Positions 9,072 through 18,851 of a stretch of DNA of 64,000 nt are shown piece by piece. Location: NCBI RefSeq assembly GCF_007860105.1, contig NZ_SJPU01000001.1, forward strand, positions 1,594,118 to 1,658,117, read 5' to 3'. The stretch comes from Allorhodopirellula heiligendammensis. Its GTDB lineage: Bacteria; Planctomycetota; Planctomycetia; Pirellulales; Pirellulaceae. The notes beneath the pieces were generated by a model. That model had not been told where the DNA came from and did no database searches. It saw only the letters and a list, made by a program, of their open reading frames with translations. The translations under genes and the position numbers were made by a program. Numbering within the stretch: the stretch's first letter is position 1; each line of letters begins with the position of its first letter.

Positions 9072-9210
9072 AATCGCGTTGTTAATTCATGAAGCTTTAG
9101 TTAACTTGGACTCGGTCCGAGTTAGCGGATATTGCACCGATTTCGAACTGACGTAAGTTGTTGCGACTCGTCATTTCAGAGCCGAGAGTACCCGACAAAC
9201 AAAGAAAACA

Positions 9211-9960
9211 ATGCGACGCGTGACTTCATGCCACTTTCTACTGTTTTGCAGCCTTGTAACATGGGGATTTGCCGCCAATCGTTTAGTCTCGGCACAAGAT
9301 CCCACCGATGCGAAACTGGAACTATCCCAACTACTTCCTGAAGGCGAAGTAGAATTGGAATTCTTAGACGTTGCGTTAAGCGAACGCGGTACGGAACTTG
9401 CCAATCGGTTTCTCCACGACACGGACCGTCAGTGGCTACGAAGCTACATCGCAAAAGTCGCTCAACCCGGCCAGGCTTTGCCTTACCACCCCAATTTTGG
9501 ATTGAGTGAAGAAGAATATGCCGAGTATTTGCTTGCGGCGAAGAAGATGACGATCAAGCCGATCGGCATCAAATGGAAGTGTTTGATTCAACAGACAAAT
9601 CACGTGTTTTCTTTCGAGCCGATCGGACACAGGTCGGCACAACTCAGTTCCATACGTGTTCACATCGATAGCAGCGAGGCGGAAGCATCCGGCGTTCAGT
9701 TGGGACGGGGAGAATGGCGTTCGCACACCGAGGAAGGGCCTGCCATCGGTCCCTGGAGAGGGTTTACATGGAGGAAAGAGACTGGGAGCGAAGCCGAACT
9801 CTTGTCTGGCGGTGACTTTCAAATCGTCAAACTCGACATTCTCCATCTGATCGGTACCGAGTATGTTTTAGTGAATCAAAAGATTGCGGAACAAAACACC
9901 GGTCATCAGCCTACGTCGCGGGAGTTTATGTTGCGATACAGAGTTCCTGGCCTAAAGTAG
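9211..9960 (+). CDS. Secreted protein of unknown function
   Basis: A 249-residue protein with a clear signal peptide (MRRVTSCHFLLFCSLVTWGF, cleavage probably after VSAQ near residue 29). The mature part is mixed alpha/beta with no family I recognise and no repeated or catalytic motif. Only two cysteines follow the signal peptide region, at most one of them in the mature domain (IKWKCLIQQ). The gene stands alone, convergent with the leftward membrane-protein gene downstream. Confidence 0.7.
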   Translation: MRRVTSCHFLLFCSLVTWGFAANRLVSAQDPTDAKLELSQLLPEGEVELEFLDVALSERGTELANRFLHDTDRQWLRSYIAKVAQPGQALPYHPNFGLSEEEYAEYLLAAKKMTIKPIGIKWKCLIQQTNHVFSFEPIGHRSAQLSSIRVHIDSSEAEASGVQLGRGEWRSHTEEGPAIGPWRGFTWRKETGSEAELLSGGDFQIVKLDILHLIGTEYVLVNQKIAEQNTGHQPTSREFMLRYRVPGLK

Positions 9961-9987
9961 GTTTACTCGAACGCATTGAATAAACCC

Positions 9988-10776
9988 TCAGCTTTGGTTT
10001 GAGTTGGTTTCATCCAGCGGTCCCTTCTGTAAGTCTTCGTCTTGCTTGAGACCGGGATGACTACCCGCATGGCGTTTCTTCAGCAACAACTCGCTCGAAT
10101 ACGCCAGTACATCGACGGCGATGTCTGCAATGATCGCGCGGCCTCGGGCCAGCCAAGCGGCCGCGAATGACCAGACCGCAATCCACTCCATCCAGAACAG
10201 AAAGTGATAGGAGGTGAGCAATTGTTTCCAGTCGTCATCAAGGAAAAATAAGTAGATTCCCATCGTGAGCAGGCTCACCAAGATAACGATACCGCTGGTT
10301 CGGTAAATCCACTTACGCTCCCACAGGTGTGGTTCAGCTTCCAAACGCGACTCGCGGGGAAAGTGATAGAGCGAGTAGAATGCGAGCGTCGAAAAGAAAA
10401 CGCCGCCGCTGAAGGTGTGCAGGTACCCGTGTACCGATTTCTGCAGCAGTGGATCGCTGTTGAAATCCAGCGGGCAGAGGGCGATCCCGAGGGCTGAGAC
10501 GCCGCCCAAATTCGCTGTCCAGTTTTCAGCCCACCCGTAGCCTTGGTAGCAGAACAAGAAGACACCGATCGCGCATAACGTGCCGACAAACACGTCACGC
10601 ATCCCCGTGTGGTAATAGCTGCTCATGTTGTCCTGGATCGGGATGCCTGTGATCCACCCACCCACCAACAGCACCACAGGTAACGCCAGTCCGCTGATCC
10701 CGATCGCGCGGCGGATCGTCAGATACGAAATCACCAGCACGTTGGTCTGGTCAGGCAACTCTGGGATCGCACGCAA
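9988..10776 (-). CDS. Six-helix integral membrane protein (DUF998-like)
   Basis: A 262-residue protein with about six membrane segments (roughly residues 20-45, 62-80, 90-103, 122-138, 152-175 and 185-208) and a charged C-terminal tail of 45 residues. The motif SSYYHTGMRDVFVG after the first segment and the late HFLFWMEW resemble small bacterial membrane proteins annotated DUF998 or similar; no activity is known to me. It stands alone on the minus strand. Confidence 0.7.
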   Translation of the reverse strand: MRAIPELPDQTNVLVISYLTIRRAIGISGLALPVVLLVGGWITGIPIQDNMSSYYHTGMRDVFVGTLCAIGVFLFCYQGYGWAENWTANLGGVSALGIALCPLDFNSDPLLQKSVHGYLHTFSGGVFFSTLAFYSLYHFPRESRLEAEPHLWERKWIYRTSGIVILVSLLTMGIYLFFLDDDWKQLLTSYHFLFWMEWIAVWSFAAAWLARGRAIIADIAVDVLAYSSELLLKKRHAGSHPGLKQDEDLQKGPLDETNSNQS

Positions 10777-10998
10777 GTAAAAGTACCTTTGTTGAAAACT
10801 CGAGGGAACGCATTATTGTCCATGCCATTTTGAGAACAACGCGTGAATCGGCAAGGCGGGGGGAATCCGGTGATGGCCGCGAATTTTTTAAGAAAATCGA
10901 TCTTCTGCAATCGTCATTCCTCATTCCGGGGCTACAAACGGAGGTCAGCTTTCCTGAAATCTCTCGTTTCCCGAAACCCTCCAGCCGAGAATTCCACC

Positions 10999-12246
10999 AT
11001 GAAGTTTCAACGACTTGTGATTGTTGCGTGGTGCGCCGTGATGTCGGCTACGCTCGCTTCGAACGTGTTGGGTGCCGAGGCAGATTGGAGCCAGTGGCGG
11101 GGGGCGAATCGTGATGGCTTGATCGACGCTGCGAATTGGCCGCAGCGGCTGGCGGGAAAGCTAACTGAGGTTTGGCACCAGGAATTCGCTCCCAGCTACA
11201 GTGGCGCGGTGGTGGCGGACGGACTCGTGTTCACGACCGAGACAGTCGACAAGTCGATCGAGCGGGTTTCCGCATTGGATCTGGCGACGGGCGAGATCGC
11301 CTGGGCTCGCCAGTGGCCGGGTGCGATGTCAGTGCCATTTTTTGCCGCTGCTAACGGAGATTGGATCCGCTCGACGCCGATTGCCGTCCGGGGATCCTTG
11401 ATTGTATTAGGGATGCGAGATGTGTTGGTACGGATGGACGCCCGGACGGGCAATGATGTGTGGCGAATTGATTTTCCAGAACAATTCAAAACCCCGCTGC
11501 AACCCTTCGGTGCCGCCTGTTCGCCGTTGATCTATGAGGACGCCGTGTTCGTGCAGCTTGGAGGCGGATTGACCAAAGTGGATTTTGCGACCGGCAAGGT
11601 CATGTGGCAGGTGCTTGGTGGCGGCAGCGATATGACGAGCACGGGGGCGTTCAGCAGCCCGGTCGTGGCGACGATCGCGGGCGTGCCGCAGCTGCTGGTG
11701 CAAACCCGATTTGAACTCTGCGGCGTCTCGCCTGAGGATGGCACAGTGCTCTGGAGGCAACCCATCGAGGCATTTCGCGGCATGAACATTCTGACACCGC
11801 TCGTCATCGGTGATGCTGTGTTTACGGCCGCACACAGCGGTGCGAGTCAACTGTTCGACATCAGTCACGATGGCGGCAGGTGGACTGTCACGGAGAGGTG
11901 GCGACAAAAAACGCAAGGTTACATGTCTTCGCCAGTCGTTTTGGGCGACGATATCTATCTGCATCTGAAAAACGAGCGTGCCGCATGTTTGGCAGTCAGC
12001 GATGGCACGATTCACTGGACGAGCCGCCCCGTCGGCAAGTACTGGAGCATGATTCACAACCACCATCAAATTCTCGCTCTCGCCGAGAACGGAGTGCTGA
12101 GATTAATCGAGGGAACTCCTACCGAGTTCCTCGTCATCGATGAAGCAAAGGTGGCCGAGAACAGTTGGGCCCATCTCGCCGTCCAGGATGATCTTGTGAT
12201 TGTGCGATCTCTCGACCGATTGTCTGTCTATCGCTGGAATAACTGA
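10999..12246 (+). CDS. PQQ-like beta-propeller secreted protein
   Basis: A 415-residue protein with a signal peptide (MKFQRLVIVAWCAVMSATLA, cleavage near VLGAEA). I prefer the ATG at 10999 over an upstream in-frame ATG at 10843 because the signal peptide begins there. The mature part starts with WSQWRGANRDGL, the standard opening of planctomycete PQQ-like propellers, followed by repeated blades 'V..LDL.TGE..W' (VSALDLATGEIAWARQW, VRMDARTGNDVWR, KVDFATGKVMWQV, LCGVSPEDGTVLWRQ, ACLAVSDGTIHWTSR). Such proteins are usually periplasmic and often lack an actual cofactor or enzyme activity, so no reaction is assigned. Confidence 0.88.
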   Translation: MKFQRLVIVAWCAVMSATLASNVLGAEADWSQWRGANRDGLIDAANWPQRLAGKLTEVWHQEFAPSYSGAVVADGLVFTTETVDKSIERVSALDLATGEIAWARQWPGAMSVPFFAAANGDWIRSTPIAVRGSLIVLGMRDVLVRMDARTGNDVWRIDFPEQFKTPLQPFGAACSPLIYEDAVFVQLGGGLTKVDFATGKVMWQVLGGGSDMTSTGAFSSPVVATIAGVPQLLVQTRFELCGVSPEDGTVLWRQPIEAFRGMNILTPLVIGDAVFTAAHSGASQLFDISHDGGRWTVTERWRQKTQGYMSSPVVLGDDIYLHLKNERAACLAVSDGTIHWTSRPVGKYWSMIHNHHQILALAENGVLRLIEGTPTEFLVIDEAKVAENSWAHLAVQDDLVIVRSLDRLSVYRWNN

Positions 12247-12344
12247 ATCAGTCGTCGTGCGGTTCGCGGAAGTTGCGCGCGTGTTCGTTTTCCTAGTTGC
12301 ACTTGTCAACGGGCTGTTAGCTCAAATCATATTGATGACACTGG

Positions 12345-12414
12345 TGTGAGCCGAGTGCCCCCAGGCACCGGGCAGTGTCGCCAACCCCGGCCGCTTACGC
12401 GTCTCGATTCACTC
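12345..12414 (+). repeat. Dispersed about 70-bp repeat, copy 1
   Basis: GTGAGCCGAGTGCC...CACCGGG...CGGCCGCTTACGCGTCTCG recurs, reverse-complemented, at 50310-50380. The ends TGAGCCGAG and CTCGattCA are imperfect inverted repeats. The copy follows the PQQ-like gene by about 100 bases. The rest of 12247-12494 holds no gene I can support. Confidence 0.75.
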
Positions 12415-12494
12415 CATCAACCGCGTGCCCAGATCTTTAGCTGTGCTAGGTTTGTTCGCCGCAAAATCGTACGTCTTGATGAGTTCCGTGTCGT

Positions 12495-14015
12495 TCAACG
12501 TAGGAACAGTTGATACACCGGATTGTTCGACTCGTCTGTGCAGCGGTAACCCAGTGAGTCGATGAACTCCGCGAACGCGGACAGTTCTTCATCAGGGACC
12601 TGGATCCCAACCAAAATGCGGCCGTAATCGGCGCCCTGGTTGCGGTAATGGAATAGGCTGATGTTCCAGTTCGGATGCATGGTGGAGAGAAATCGCATCA
12701 AAGCGCCGGGCCGTTCGGGAAACTCGAACCGATAGAGTCGTTCGTTCTCGCCAAGCCGGCTGCGTCCTCCGACCATGTACCGCAGGTGCGCCTTCGAGAG
12801 ATCGTCGTCGACGAGGTCGAGAGTGGCGAAACCCTCAGCGGATAGAGACTGGCTGATGTGGGGGACGTCGCCTCGGCTTTGAATCGTCAGTCCCACCAGC
12901 ACGTGAGCTTCCTTTTCATCGGAGAGCCGGTAGCTGAATTCGGTCACATTTCGCTGTCCAATGGTTTGGCACAGCCGCATGAAGCTGCCTCGCGCCTCGG
13001 GGATGGTGACGGCAAATAGCGCCTCACGACCCTCACCCGCTTCGGCTTGTTCGGCAACAAACCGCAGCCGATCGAAATTCATGTTCGCGCCGCAGGTGAT
13101 CGCCACGAGTTCCTCGCCGCGCAGGTTGTGCTGGGCGATGTACTGTTTCATCCCCGCAATCCCCATCGCGCCGGCGGGTTCGAGAATGCTGCGGGTATCT
13201 TCAAAAGCGTCTTTGATTGCGGCGCATACTGCATCGGTATCGACGGTCACATAGTCATCGACGAGTTCCTGCGTCAGCCGGAATGTTTCATCGCCCACTT
13301 TCTTCACTGCCGTTCCATCGGAGAACAAACCCACATCGGCCAGCGGCACGGGGCGTCCCGCTTGAATCGATTGAATCATGGCATTGGAATCGGACATCTG
13401 CACACCGATCACCTTGATCTCCGGCCGAACGGCTTTGATGTAGGCGGCGACACCCGAAATGAGACCGCCCCCACCGATCGCTACGAACACCGCGTGAAGT
13501 GGACGCTGGTGTTGACGCAAGATTTCCATTCCGATCGTGCCCTGCCCCGCGATCACATCGGGATCGTCAAAGGGATGAACGAACACATATTGATGCTCCT
13601 GCATTAATTCCATCGCGTGGGCATAGGCATCGGAGTAGCTGTCACCATGCAAGATGACTTCGCCGCCCAGTGCCGCAACCGCGTCTGCTTTAAGCGAGGG
13701 AGTGGTAACGGGCATCACGACGACAGCCCGGCAACCCAGCTGCCGCGCGCTCAAGGCGACGCCTTGGGCATGGTTTCCTGCCGAGGCACAGATCACGCCA
13801 CGAGCAAGTTGGTCAGCCGACAGATGAACCATCTTGTTGTAGGCTCCCCGCAGCTTGAAGCTATGGACGGGTTGAGTGTCTTCTCGCTTGAGCCAAATCT
13901 GATTGTTCAAGCGGGCTGATAGCCGATTGGCGAGGTCCAGCGGCGATTCCACCGCCACGTCATAGACTTTGGCGTTGAGGATTCGTTGCAAGTAGTCCAG
14001 TAAACGGGTTTCCAT
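12495..14015 (-). CDS. ilvA: Threonine ammonia-lyase (threonine deaminase), biosynthetic
   Basis: A 506-residue PLP enzyme converting threonine to 2-oxobutanoate and ammonia, the first committed step of isoleucine synthesis. The PLP-binding lysine is in HSFKLRGAYNKM (Lys54), the phosphate-binding glycine loop is VAIGGGGLISGVAAY, and the serine/threonine dehydratase signature precedes it. The C-terminal part (about 330-506) contains two ACT-like regulatory domains (FAVTIPEARGSFMRLCQTI and YRFEFPERPGALMRFLSTM), the arrangement of the long, isoleucine-feedback-inhibited enzyme; length agrees with E. coli IlvA. I take the ATG at 14015; a TTG sits directly before it. It is a single gene with no other ilv gene nearby. 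Confidence 0.95.
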   Translation of the reverse strand: METRLLDYLQRILNAKVYDVAVESPLDLANRLSARLNNQIWLKREDTQPVHSFKLRGAYNKMVHLSADQLARGVICASAGNHAQGVALSARQLGCRAVVVMPVTTPSLKADAVAALGGEVILHGDSYSDAYAHAMELMQEHQYVFVHPFDDPDVIAGQGTIGMEILRQHQRPLHAVFVAIGGGGLISGVAAYIKAVRPEIKVIGVQMSDSNAMIQSIQAGRPVPLADVGLFSDGTAVKKVGDETFRLTQELVDDYVTVDTDAVCAAIKDAFEDTRSILEPAGAMGIAGMKQYIAQHNLRGEELVAITCGANMNFDRLRFVAEQAEAGEGREALFAVTIPEARGSFMRLCQTIGQRNVTEFSYRLSDEKEAHVLVGLTIQSRGDVPHISQSLSAEGFATLDLVDDDLSKAHLRYMVGGRSRLGENERLYRFEFPERPGALMRFLSTMHPNWNISLFHYRNQGADYGRILVGIQVPDEELSAFAEFIDSLGYRCTDESNNPVYQLFLR

Positions 14016-14276
14016 CAATACTCATCTCCCTAAGACGCAGCGTGTCTGAACGCGAACAGGCATCCTATCGGATCACTGGTGAGTCGGCGAGTCTGCCGGT
14101 AATTCGCGTTATCGCCGCGAGGCGTTCGGCTCGACGGCTTGGACGGCGCCGAAGGCTGCGAATCGGTATCTTGGCCATGAAATTTTGGAAATGATTCGCC
14201 CTTGGCAGGAATCCGACTGGGCCAAGCGACATTCAGCTGAGCATTTCCGTCGAACCGACAGGAGTTTCAGAGGTCC

Positions 14277-16460
14277 TCAGCGTTTCTTGGTCGGTTGGAC
14301 GTTGAGGATTTTCATCTCAGGGAGGGAACTTAAGAAGCGGCGGCCGTAGGGTTTGGTTTTGATCCGTCCGTCGAGAACGACGACCATGCCTTCGTCGGTG
14401 CGAGTGCGGATTAGACGTCCGAATCCTTGCCGGAACTTGATTACAGCCTCGGGCAATTGATAGTCTGAAAACGGGTTGCCGCCCGATGCTTTGATCGCCT
14501 CCAAACGGGCTTCGAGCAGTGGGTGATCGGGTACCGAAAAAGGCAGTTTGGTAATGATCACGTTGGTTAACGCGTCTCCAGGGACATCGACTCCCTGCCA
14601 AAAACTATCCGTGCCAAGTAGCACGCCACGCGGATTTTCGCGAAAGGCGTCGAGCAGTTGGGTCCGATTCTGCTCACCAGCTTGTGAGTACAACTGCAGG
14701 TCATGTTCGATTAACCACGGCGTGATTGCTTCGGCGCATCGTCGGAGGAGCGCGTAGCTGGTGAAGAGCACAAAGGTGTGGCCGTCGCAATATCCGGCAA
14801 ACCGTTTGATCTGTTGCGGGATCGATCGTTCGAATTCTTCACGTTGCGACGACGGGTCAGGGAGTCCATTGACGATCACCAGCTTGGCTTGTTTTTGGTA
14901 GTCGAACGGGCTGCCGACTTGCAGGTTTCGGCCTCCGGTCAAGCCAACTCGACTGCGAAAGAAGGAGAACCGCGCTTCGTCGCCGCTGGCCAGCGTCGCG
15001 CTGGTCATGATGACCGAGTCAATGTCTTCGTTTTGAAATAGCTCCGTGCGGAGCGTTTCACCAATGTCGACGGGTGAGGCGGACAGGGACACGCGGTCCA
15101 TACCGCGGCGGTTGCCAGTCTTTTCGACCCAATAAACGCACTCATGTTCACTCTTTTGGGCCAGCCAATCGCGCAGCCCACCCGCCAGCGCGAGCAAGCG
15201 GTCGTGTGCAGACTGAAAATCCTGACGATCAGAATCATTCTGCTGGGCGTCAGCATGAGCCCGGAGTTTGCGAGCGAGCATCTCCATCGGGTCGCTCAGT
15301 GGATTGGCGACGATGTCAGCATGATGAACACGGCCGTTGCGCGATTTGGTTTGATCGAACCAATCCAGCACGTCAGCAAACAGATTGCTGGCAGCGTATC
15401 GGCACCGTTCGACTTCCGATTGCAGACCTTGTAGATCGTGCGCGACGAGCAGACCTTTTTGTTGGCGATCGTTGTAGAGGCGGTCGAATAGATAGTCGAA
15501 TTGGCCGCTGGTTAAGCGGATACCGAGATGGTCCCCTGCCACCGCTTCGATGGTATGACACTCGTCGAGCACGACGACGTCGTAGTCCGGTAGCAGTGAG
15601 AACCCTTGCCGCCGCATCGCCATGTCCGTGAACAGCATGGCGTGGTTGACGATCATGACTTGCGCGTTCTGGGCTCGCCGGCGGGCGCGAAAATAGAAAC
15701 AGTTCTTGAATTCGGGGCATTTGCTGCGGAGGCAATTACCTGTGTCGCTGCGGACTTCGTCCCAAACGGCACCATCGGGTTTGACCGGCAGCGTGGCAAG
15801 CGATCCGTCACCCGTTGTCTTGGACCAGGATTGGACGCTGCGGAGTTGCTGCATCTGAAAGTCATTGGCCATCAACGATGTCGATTTAGCAACGGCGCGT
15901 TGCATGCGTCGCAGCGACAGGTAGTTGCCACGTCCCTTGACGAGGACAGCGGAAAATTCACGTGGAATCACGCTGGCCAGCAGCGGCACATCTTTCCCGA
16001 CGAGTTGTTCTTGCAGGCTGATCGTGTGCGTGGAGATGAGGACGCGGCGGCGTTTTGGTTGCTCAGCAGGGGGCTTGTCACCGGGAGGATGTTTGGCTCG
16101 GTCGGGATCGATTCGATCGTCCAGTTCGTCATCCAGTTTATCGCCGGCGGCTTGTGACTTGCCGTCAGGGCGTTTCGTATCTGCTGGATTCGCGATCTCG
16201 CTTTGGTTGGCGGTCGCGTGCAGGATGGCGGGGACGAGATAGGCGAAACTCTTGCCCGTCCCGGTACCTGCTTCGACAACCAAATGTTCTTTTGCGGCGA
16301 TCGCAGCAGCGACCTCGCGAGCCATGTCGAGTTGTTGCTGACGGGGTTCATAGTTGCTCAGTCGGCGACTGATACTGCCGCCGGGACCGAGAATCGCATC
16401 GACATCGAGATCCGGGGCATCTGGCGGCGGATTCGATGAGGGATCCGGCGGTGAGTTCAT
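14277..16460 (-). CDS. DinG-family ATP-dependent DNA helicase
   Basis: A 727-residue superfamily 2 helicase related to DinG/XPD. Walker A is [16 protein letters not shown] (Gly-Lys-Ser at 69-71) and the DEAH-box variant is DECH (299-302). Three cysteines at 243, 248 and 254 ([13 protein letters not shown]) lie where the iron-sulfur cluster of this family is bound; a fourth ligand is not obvious in this short stretch, so cluster content is uncertain. Late motifs include [14 protein letters not shown] and [20 protein letters not shown]. Residues 85-135 form a charged insertion rich in Asp, Lys and Pro between motifs I and Ia. The start overlaps the end of the GNAT gene (ATGA), so the two are co-translated. 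Likely role: unwinding of replication or repair intermediates. Confidence 0.92.
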   Translation of the reverse strand: MNSPPDPSSNPPPDAPDLDVDAILGPGGSISRRLSNYEPRQQQLDMAREVAAAIAAKEHLVVEAGTGTGKSFAYLVPAILHATANQSEIANPADTKRPDGKSQAAGDKLDDELDDRIDPDRAKHPPGDKPPAEQPKRRRVLISTHTISLQEQLVGKDVPLLASVIPREFSAVLVKGRGNYLSLRRMQRAVAKSTSLMANDFQMQQLRSVQSWSKTTGDGSLATLPVKPDGAVWDEVRSDTGNCLRSKCPEFKNCFYFRARRRAQNAQVMIVNHAMLFTDMAMRRQGFSLLPDYDVVVLDECHTIEAVAGDHLGIRLTSGQFDYLFDRLYNDRQQKGLLVAHDLQGLQSEVERCRYAASNLFADVLDWFDQTKSRNGRVHHADIVANPLSDPMEMLARKLRAHADAQQNDSDRQDFQSAHDRLLALAGGLRDWLAQKSEHECVYWVEKTGNRRGMDRVSLSASPVDIGETLRTELFQNEDIDSVIMTSATLASGDEARFSFFRSRVGLTGGRNLQVGSPFDYQKQAKLVIVNGLPDPSSQREEFERSIPQQIKRFAGYCDGHTFVLFTSYALLRRCAEAITPWLIEHDLQLYSQAGEQNRTQLLDAFRENPRGVLLGTDSFWQGVDVPGDALTNVIITKLPFSVPDHPLLEARLEAIKASGGNPFSDYQLPEAVIKFRQGFGRLIRTRTDEGMVVVLDGRIKTKPYGRRFLSSLPEMKILNVQPTKKR

Positions 16461-17650
16461 GAAGTGGAGCCTTGGCCGGTACTCGATAGAGCCTCGTCAG
16501 CGGAGGAGCCATTGGAAGCACCGGAGGTTAACGGACGGTCGTAGATGCGATGTGTTTTGGTCGCCTTGGCTCCACCGCGTTGGATGGTACCGCGGGAGAG
16601 TTGATTGCTCTCAAGTACCCACGAGAACTCGCCCACTTGGATGCCAAAATCAACGGCAGCGGGCACGATGGGATAGAGCGTGACCAGACCGAGCCCCCAT
16701 TTCTGATATTCCGGCAATACGTTCGCACTGACCATCCGCAGTCGCGTGAGTTTTTTGCGACCCATGAGTAAGTGCAGCCAACCGAACGGGAGCAGCTTGC
16801 CACCGATCCGTCGGATGATGGGGTTGTAGTCAAGCAGACCGAAACCGGCACCAACGGGTTTGCCATCGATCTCCGCAATGCTGGTCAGTTGGGGGACCAG
16901 CAATTGTTTCAATCCGTTGCTTTGTTCGACGATTTCGGCTTCGCTCATGGGCACATATCCCCAGGTTTGTTTGAGCGATTGATTGTAGATCTCCAGGAAG
17001 ATCCGAACGTCTTCATCGAAATGAGAGCTGCGGATCGGTCGGGTCGATGTCTTGAATCGTTTCTGTGCCTCTTCGATGATGAACATCAACTTGGGATCGA
17101 GATGGTTGAGGATGTCGATGCTCGCTTCATAGCTGAAAACATCTTGCTCCTTCACAAAACCGGCAGCGTGGATGAGCGATTCGTAATAGGGATGGTTGTA
17201 CGTAATCAGGAATGTGGGTGGGGTGTCAAATCCATCGACGAGCAATCCGACTTCATAGTTCAGGCTGGGATGAATGGGCCCCCGGGCGATTGTCATGTCA
17301 CGCTCCCTCAGCCAATCGCAGGCCGTATCAAGCAACACGATGGCGGCATCGGGATCGTTCTCGCACTCGAAGAATCCGAAGAACCCGACCCGATCTTTGT
17401 GGGCGCGGTTGTGGGCATGATTGACGCATGCCAGCACGCGACCGACCACTTTGTCGCCACGCCGGACCAAAAACGTCTGACCTTCGGCATCGAGCCAGAA
17501 GGGGTGGTGTTTGAAGCCGACGAGTTTCTTTCGCTCGCCCCATAGCGGGGGTACCCAATTGGGATCGTCGCGATACAAGCGTCGTTCGAGTTCGAGAAAC
17601 GCTTTTTGATCGCGACGGTTCTCGACCGGGCGGCAGGTGACCTCCGACAT
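16457..17650 (-). CDS. GNAT-fold acyltransferase-like protein
   Basis: A 397-residue protein. I chose the ATG at 17650 ([18 protein letters not shown]); a longer in-frame reading exists but its extra residues look non-coding. N-terminal landmarks [20 protein letters not shown] and [13 protein letters not shown], followed by [20 protein letters not shown], match a widespread bacterial family of about 370-400 residues annotated as N-acetyltransferase or hypothetical. The C-terminal half has the GNAT-like [15 protein letters not shown] and later [19 protein letters not shown], the position of the acyl-CoA loop. Acceptor unknown. Its stop overlaps the helicase start by four bases. Confidence 0.82.
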   Translation of the reverse strand: MSEVTCRPVENRRDQKAFLELERRLYRDDPNWVPPLWGERKKLVGFKHHPFWLDAEGQTFLVRRGDKVVGRVLACVNHAHNRAHKDRVGFFGFFECENDPDAAIVLLDTACDWLRERDMTIARGPIHPSLNYEVGLLVDGFDTPPTFLITYNHPYYESLIHAAGFVKEQDVFSYEASIDILNHLDPKLMFIIEEAQKRFKTSTRPIRSSHFDEDVRIFLEIYNQSLKQTWGYVPMSEAEIVEQSNGLKQLLVPQLTSIAEIDGKPVGAGFGLLDYNPIIRRIGGKLLPFGWLHLLMGRKKLTRLRMVSANVLPEYQKWGLGLVTLYPIVPAAVDFGIQVGEFSWVLESNQLSRGTIQRGGAKATKTHRIYDRPLTSGASNGSSADEALSSTGQGSTS

Positions 17651-17888
17651 AACAGGATTGATTTCGCTCAGGCGGGTGCGGAAGGGGGATGGTGGTGATG
17701 GACAGCCAGTCTGCGGAACGCAGGATACCGTTTGGAGGACGAGCCCGTGGGCGATCGCCTCGGTTACCCAAACGCAGCGCGTTTTACACTGAAAACCGGG
17801 GCTAACACCCATCGGCTAATCGCGTTATACCCAACGGCCTGATCATCCCCGTTTAGAATAACAAACCGAACTCAATCAGCCCATTGCG

Positions 17889-18851
17889 TTGTCAGAAAGG
17901 AAGCCCCCTTTGGAAATTCTCCGCAGTAACCAAAACGCCACCATTCGCCGTCTGGTGGGGTTGCGTAATAACCGCCGCCGCCGTGCCTCCGGAGCGATCT
18001 TGGTCGATGGAGCGAGAGAAACTCGGCGGGCGATGGAAGCGGGCCTGGTGCTGCGCGGGTTCTATGAACAAGTCGACGCCGCTGGCGAAGCGGTGGCGGA
18101 CGGACCGGACTGGCTGTTCGTGCGGAACCGTGCGATCGAGGCGGGCGTGTACCGAGGTGTCGTCGGCGAGTTATTTGCGAAGGTTTGTTACGGCGCCGCT
18201 GCAGATCGCTGCGTGGCGGAATTCGACGCACCGAGCGATCGCCTCGCTGATTTGCCGGAGCTCGGTTCTGGACTGATCTTGGTGCTAGACGGTGTGGAGA
18301 AACCAGGTAATGTGGGGGCCGTATTTCGCACCGCTGATGCCACCGGCGCCGCCGCGGTGTTGCTGAGCGATTGCCCGAGCGACCGATTCAATTCCAACGC
18401 GATTCGAGGTTCACTCGGGGCGGTATTTACCGTGCCCTCGGCCGCTGGCAGCCAAGCTGAGATTGCTGAGTTTCTCTCGCGGCAGGCAGATGACGTGTTC
18501 GCGATGCGGGTGGAGGGTTCTCGGTCGATCTACGACGTGGGTCTACGGCCGACGGGGCGACATGGCCGAATCGCCGTCGTGCTGGGCAGCGAAGCGAACG
18601 GATTGGGAGACCGGTGGCAGTCATGGCCCGCGCCGAATGCTGCGAATAAGCCAGAAGCTGCCGAGAGCGGTGAAGCTGCCGAGAGCGGTGAAGCTGCCGA
18701 GTGCGGTGAAGTTGCCGAGAGCGGTGAAGCTACTCGGCGGACGATTGGCGGTATTCATCTGCCGATGGCCGGCCGCATCGATAGTCTCAATATTTCTGTC
18801 TCGGCGGCCGTGGTCGCGTTCGAATCAGTCCGGCAGCAACATCGTCCTTAA
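17889..18851 (+). CDS. TrmH/SpoU-family RNA 2'-O-methyltransferase
   Basis: A 320-residue protein. The N-terminal part (LEILRSNQNATIRRLVGLRNNRRRR) is the RNA-binding start of this family. The SPOUT knot motifs follow: KPGNVGAVFRTADATGAAAV (motif 1), VVLGSEANGLGDRW (motif 2) and IHLPMAGRIDSLNISVSAAV (motif 3), with Asn and Arg of motif 1 and Ser-Leu-Asn of motif 3 intact. Such enzymes use S-adenosylmethionine to methylate a ribose of rRNA or tRNA; the exact target cannot be told. Odd feature: about 45 residues rich in Glu, Ala, Ser and Gly, including an 18-bp tandem repeat, separate motifs 2 and 3, which are normally close. The start is uncertain: TTG at 17889, with another TTG about 20 bases later. 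Confidence 0.9.
   Translation: MSERKPPLEILRSNQNATIRRLVGLRNNRRRRASGAILVDGARETRRAMEAGLVLRGFYEQVDAAGEAVADGPDWLFVRNRAIEAGVYRGVVGELFAKVCYGAAADRCVAEFDAPSDRLADLPELGSGLILVLDGVEKPGNVGAVFRTADATGAAAVLLSDCPSDRFNSNAIRGSLGAVFTVPSAAGSQAEIAEFLSRQADDVFAMRVEGSRSIYDVGLRPTGRHGRIAVVLGSEANGLGDRWQSWPAPNAANKPEAAESGEAAESGEAAECGEVAESGEATRRTIGGIHLPMAGRIDSLNISVSAAVVAFESVRQQHRP
18654..18734 (+). repeat. In-frame 18-bp tandem repeat (four and a half units)
   Basis: GAAGCTGCCGAGAGCGGT is repeated at 18654, 18672, 18690 and 18708 with a partial fifth unit at 18726. The units are nearly identical, encode E-A-A-E-S-G, and lie between SPOUT motifs 2 and 3 of the methyltransferase gene. A multiple-of-three unit keeps the frame whatever the copy number. 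Confidence 0.95.

Larger units (their letters stand above)
8390..9075 (-). mobile_element. Degenerate IS91-like element with internal deletion
   Basis: The integrase N-terminal fragment and the transposase C-terminal fragment are in the order and orientation of a complete integrase-plus-IS91-transposase element. The junction near 8925-8935 shows that the 3' part of the integrase gene and the 5' part of the transposase gene were removed together. No terminal sequences could be defined with confidence. Confidence 0.65.

Noticed and set aside
12415..12494. Leftward stretch reading NDTELIKTYDFAANKPSTAK then DLGTRLME, slightly like a sulfatase C-terminus
   Set aside because: Only 28 codons without support on either side; similarity is too weak to call a remnant.
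14016..14276. Gap between ilvA and the helicase gene checked for a tRNA, riboswitch or leader
   Set aside because: No tRNA arms, no T-run hairpin and no leader peptide rich in Ile, Val or Leu was seen.
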